Assembly (NCBI GenBank): GCA_007123985.1
Contig: SLGA01000244.1
Coordinates: 1 to 27,042, forward strand
Reading direction: 5' to 3'
Length of the DNA: 27,042 nucleotides
Source: Balneolaceae bacterium
GTDB lineage: Bacteria; Bacteroidota; Rhodothermia; Balneolales; Balneolaceae
Shown: piece after piece, positions 24,766-27,042 of the stretch
Layout: every line of letters starts with the position of its first letter
Numbering within the stretch: position 1 is the stretch's first letter
Translations under genes and position numbers: made by a program
Notes under the pieces: model-generated
What the model was told of the DNA's origin: nothing
Databases searched by the model: none
Seen by the model: the letters and a program-made list of their open reading frames with translations, nothing else

Positions 24766-25397
24766 AAATTCTTTGATTCCTTCTCATGTTCTTCATCGAA
24801 CATTTTACGAAGATTAATCAAAGCGTATCTCATTCTGCCGAGAGCTGTATTAATAGAGACTCCCGTCATTTCGGCAATCTCTTTAAATGGCATCTCATAA
24901 TAATGCCGCAACATTACTACAGTTCGTTGTTCCTCGGGCAAATTTGCAATATGCTTTAACAAACTTGATGTAGATTCATCGAGCTCAAGTTTTTCCTGCT
25001 GCCCAATTGAGTCTTCATCAGGTAATCTTTCGTAAAAATCAGTTTTCGATTCCTCGTCATACGAGCCTGTAACGTCCACAAATCGTTTTTGTTTTCTGAT
25101 ATGATCAATTGTTGCATTGTGCGCAATCCTCATTACCCAAGCTATCCATTTGCCCTGCTCGTTATAGGTATCATCCATCTTTGTGATAACCTTAGTAAAG
25201 GTTTCCTGGAAGATATCATTGGCAATTTCGCGGTTTTGAATCATACTAAAAATGTATGAATACACCTTAGCCTGGTGACGGTTCATCAGTTCTTGAAATG
25301 CAAGCTGATCGTCCTCTTTTCTGAAAAGATGAACGAGCTCCTTATCTTGCATTCGAGTATAATTTTTCGGTATGTGGTCTGATTTTATGAGTCGCAT
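24762..25397 (-). CDS. ECF-type RNA polymerase sigma factor
   Basis: A 211-residue sigma-70 family protein of the extracytoplasmic-function type, with only regions 2 and 4. Region 2 spans about 30-105 (AFQELMNRHQAKVYSYIFSM, then DIFQETFTKV and AWVMRIAHNATIDHIRKQKR). Region 4 spans about 145-198 (LPEEQRTVVMLRHYYEMPFKEIAEMTGVSINTALGRMRYAL) with the helix-turn-helix at 170-190. It is translationally coupled to the downstream membrane protein, which probably holds it inactive until an envelope signal arrives. The first ATG is used; an ATG 15 codons later is equally free of a ribosome site, so the start is uncertain. The target genes cannot be read from the window. Confidence 0.92.
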   Translation of the reverse strand: MRLIKSDHIPKNYTRMQDKELVHLFRKEDDQLAFQELMNRHQAKVYSYIFSMIQNREIANDIFQETFTKVITKMDDTYNEQGKWIAWVMRIAHNATIDHIRKQKRFVDVTGSYDEESKTDFYERLPDEDSIGQQEKLELDESTSSLLKHIANLPEEQRTVVMLRHYYEMPFKEIAEMTGVSINTALGRMRYALINLRKMFDEEHEKESKNL

Positions 25398-25583
25398 GAT
25401 TACAGTAATTATAAATAAGCCCTGTTAACTATCAAAACATATTCTGTTATCGAAACATTCGAGCTACAGAATTGCTTTCTTATGTTATTACACATTATGT
25501 GCCAAAAAGTTGAGAACTGACGTTCTTACACTTCCAGTATTCTTTACTTACTACGAGTTTATGCAGAGATTGGATGGAATTCT

Positions 25584-25601
25584 ATAACATTTTAATGTTA
25601 T
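25584..25601 (-). terminator. Weak AT-rich hairpin behind uvrC
   Basis: ATAACAT (25584-25590), a 4-base loop and ATGTTAT (25595-25601) form a perfect 7-base stem just after the uvrC stop (25607-25609). On the minus strand no T-run follows, so a true intrinsic terminator is doubtful. The rest of 25398-25583 holds no gene or clear signal. Confidence 0.3.
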
Positions 25602-25606
25602 TTATC

Positions 25607-27042
25607 TCACATTTTTTCTCTGAAATGGTTGTACACCGCCTCTCCTGTTTTTCTACCTAAAAATTGCTGCAGAGTTTCACGCGTACTCTCTTTTATTTTT
25701 TTCACTGATCCAAATTCTTTAAGTAACTCAGCGGCTTTTTTTTCACCAACACCGGGAATATCCGTGAGTTCTGTTTTAAGTGTTCTTCCTGACCTTTTTT
25801 GCCGGTGAAATGTTATCGCAAAACGATGAGCTTCATCACGCGCCATTTGAAGTAATTTCAAAGAGGGGGATCGCTTTGGAATCATCACAGCATCTGTTTT
25901 CCCGGGTAAAAAAACCTCTTCAAGCCGTTTGGCAAGGCCTGCAACTTCACAATGTTGCAAAAAATCTATCTCTCTGAGAACTTCAACTGCAGCGCTCAGC
26001 TGCCCTTTCCCCCCGTCAACCAATATTAGATCGGGGGGTTGCAGCTTATCCTTCACTACCCTGCGGTAACGTCTTTTCAATACTTCCCGCATCGATGCAA
26101 AGTCATCCGGTCCTATAACCGTTTTAATGTTAAAACGCTTGTATTCACTCTTTCTGGGTTTACCATCCACAAAGCAGACCATCGACGCGACGGGATCAGA
26201 TCCCTGAATGTTGGAGTTATCAAAACACTCAATTCTTCTGGGCAGACGGCTGAGATGCAGATATTCTTTGAGATCCTCAACTGCTTTTGGAATTCTGTTT
26301 TTCTCTGCTTTCTCTTTTTCAATACGTCTCTCCCCAAGCTTTAATCTTGCATTGGATAATGCCATCTCCATCAGATGCTTTTTATCACCAATTTTTGGTA
26401 CATGAATGGGTACTTTTTTTCCCAAAACCTCCCAAAGATACTGGTACAGAGGCTCATCATCGTTCATTTCATTGCTGATGTAAACTTCATCGGGCAACGA
26501 ACCGGAATCAATTCCACGGGGATCTGTATAATAATCTTCAACAAATGCCTGCATCATAACGTCAGGTGCAATATCCTCAATATTTTTAATATACCGGTGA
26601 AACTTACCCACCAGTTTCCCTTCTCTAATCTTAAACAGAACACCACACGCTTCTGAAATATCTTCAGCAATCTCAATAGCAAAGAGATCTCTGTTAATCT
26701 TTTTACTGTCTACAATTTTCATTTTTTGATTGTATTTCTGCAAAGAGAGCAGACTATCGCGCAGAGAAGCAGCTTGCTCAAACTCAAGCGCAGCCGATGC
26801 TATTTCCATCTCCTCTTTCACCTCTCGCATAAGCCCTTCTGTTTTTCCGGAAAGAAGCCTTTCTACTTTCTGCATTGTAACGGCATATTTTTCTGTATCC
26901 CAGTCACCGGAGCAATTCTTGAGATAATCATCAAAACAGGAGTGCCATTTTGGCGCTCCTCTCGATTTATCAATCATTTTTGGAGAAACGGCACAGGTAC
27001 ACAGGTCAAACGTTTTTCTTATAGTCTCAAGCATCCTGCGAA
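25607..27042 (-). CDS. uvrC: Excinuclease ABC subunit C, 5' part outside window
   Basis: The C-terminal 477 codons of UvrC, which cuts DNA on both sides of a lesion in nucleotide excision repair. The reading frame is open to the right edge, and the missing part (about 130 residues) should hold the GIY-YIG nuclease. Counting from the Met at 27034: a cysteine-rich segment at 12-41, the UvrB-binding UVR motif at about 52-90, the RNase H-like nuclease with Asp272 (FDNSNIQGSDPVAS), Asp340 (LILVDGGKGQ), Asp400 and His403 (RDEAHRFAITFHR), and a C-terminal helix-hairpin-helix (LTDIPGVGEKKAAELLKEFG, 423-442). The fourth cysteine of the usual CxGPC element is Trp45 here, although an additional cysteine (Cys12) lies upstream. 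The Met at 27034 is internal, not the start. Confidence 0.95.
   Translation of the reverse strand, partial: RRMLETIRKTFDLCTCAVSPKMIDKSRGAPKWHSCFDDYLKNCSGDWDTEKYAVTMQKVERLLSGKTEGLMREVKEEMEIASAALEFEQAASLRDSLLSLQKYNQKMKIVDSKKINRDLFAIEIAEDISEACGVLFKIREGKLVGKFHRYIKNIEDIAPDVMMQAFVEDYYTDPRGIDSGSLPDEVYISNEMNDDEPLYQYLWEVLGKKVPIHVPKIGDKKHLMEMALSNARLKLGERRIEKEKAEKNRIPKAVEDLKEYLHLSRLPRRIECFDNSNIQGSDPVASMVCFVDGKPRKSEYKRFNIKTVIGPDDFASMREVLKRRYRRVVKDKLQPPDLILVDGGKGQLSAAVEVLREIDFLQHCEVAGLAKRLEEVFLPGKTDAVMIPKRSPSLKLLQMARDEAHRFAITFHRQKRSGRTLKTELTDIPGVGEKKAAELLKEFGSVKKIKESTRETLQQFLGRKTGEAVYNHFREKM

Noticed and set aside
25671..25687. GTTTCACGCGTACTC as a parS half-site
   Set aside because: It lies in uvrC and only one arm matches the consensus.

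Overview
The window is 27 kb of chromosomal DNA, probably from the Balneolota/Rhodothermota group close to Bacteroidota (Balneolaceae-like). This placement is inferred from gene content and family types, not from any marker RNA. The supporting signs are tandem Wzi-like outer-membrane proteins ending in aromatic residues, a parA-parB-DUF5683 string, a BamD-type lipoprotein beside a polyprenyl synthase, moderate-to-low GC, and weak Shine-Dalgarno use with only a few strong sites. I see no rRNA, tRNA, CRISPR array, insertion sequence, prophage or frameshifted gene. No gene-free stretch exceeds about 210 bases.

Layout from left to right. (1) 197-3657, plus strand: two tandem Wzi-family proteins, likely for surface polysaccharide. 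The 196 bases before them hold nothing I can assign. (2) 7053-3662, minus strand: a tight run of polyprenyl diphosphate synthase, bamD, nadD and an LD-carboxypeptidase, mostly cell-envelope functions. (3) 7226-9840: a GT4 glycosyltransferase (+) meets a two-gene minus-strand unit of a DUF354 glycosyltransferase-like protein and a four-helix membrane protein. (4) 9946-16397: an unknown cytoplasmic protein (-) diverges from a phenylacetate degradation operon (+), paaA-B-C-D, a small secreted unknown, paaG-H-I. PaaABC and PaaD make the ring epoxidase and its maturation factor, PaaG isomerises the epoxide, PaaH oxidises the hydroxyacyl-CoA and PaaI removes dead-end CoA esters. The reductase PaaE, ligase PaaK, PaaZ and PaaJ are not in the window. 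(5) 16485-17642: a membrane-tethered SpoIIE/PP2C phosphatase (+), convergent with transketolase (-). (6) 20806-19772: a secreted TPR protein with a clear terminator. (7) 23983-20924: parA-parB-DUF5683-LOG, a chromosome segregation operon. (8) 25397-24154: an ECF sigma factor translationally coupled to a single-pass membrane protein, probably its anti-sigma factor. (9) 27042-25607: uvrC, whose start lies outside the window.

Most of the window is ordinary core metabolism and housekeeping. The less explained parts are the divergent control region between the unknown gene and paaA, which holds two different inverted repeats; the small secreted protein at the place where paaE usually sits; the DUF354/membrane-protein pair; the non-canonical anti-sigma candidate; and a UvrC that lacks one of the usual four cluster cysteines. 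I did not find a system that I could call new with confidence.
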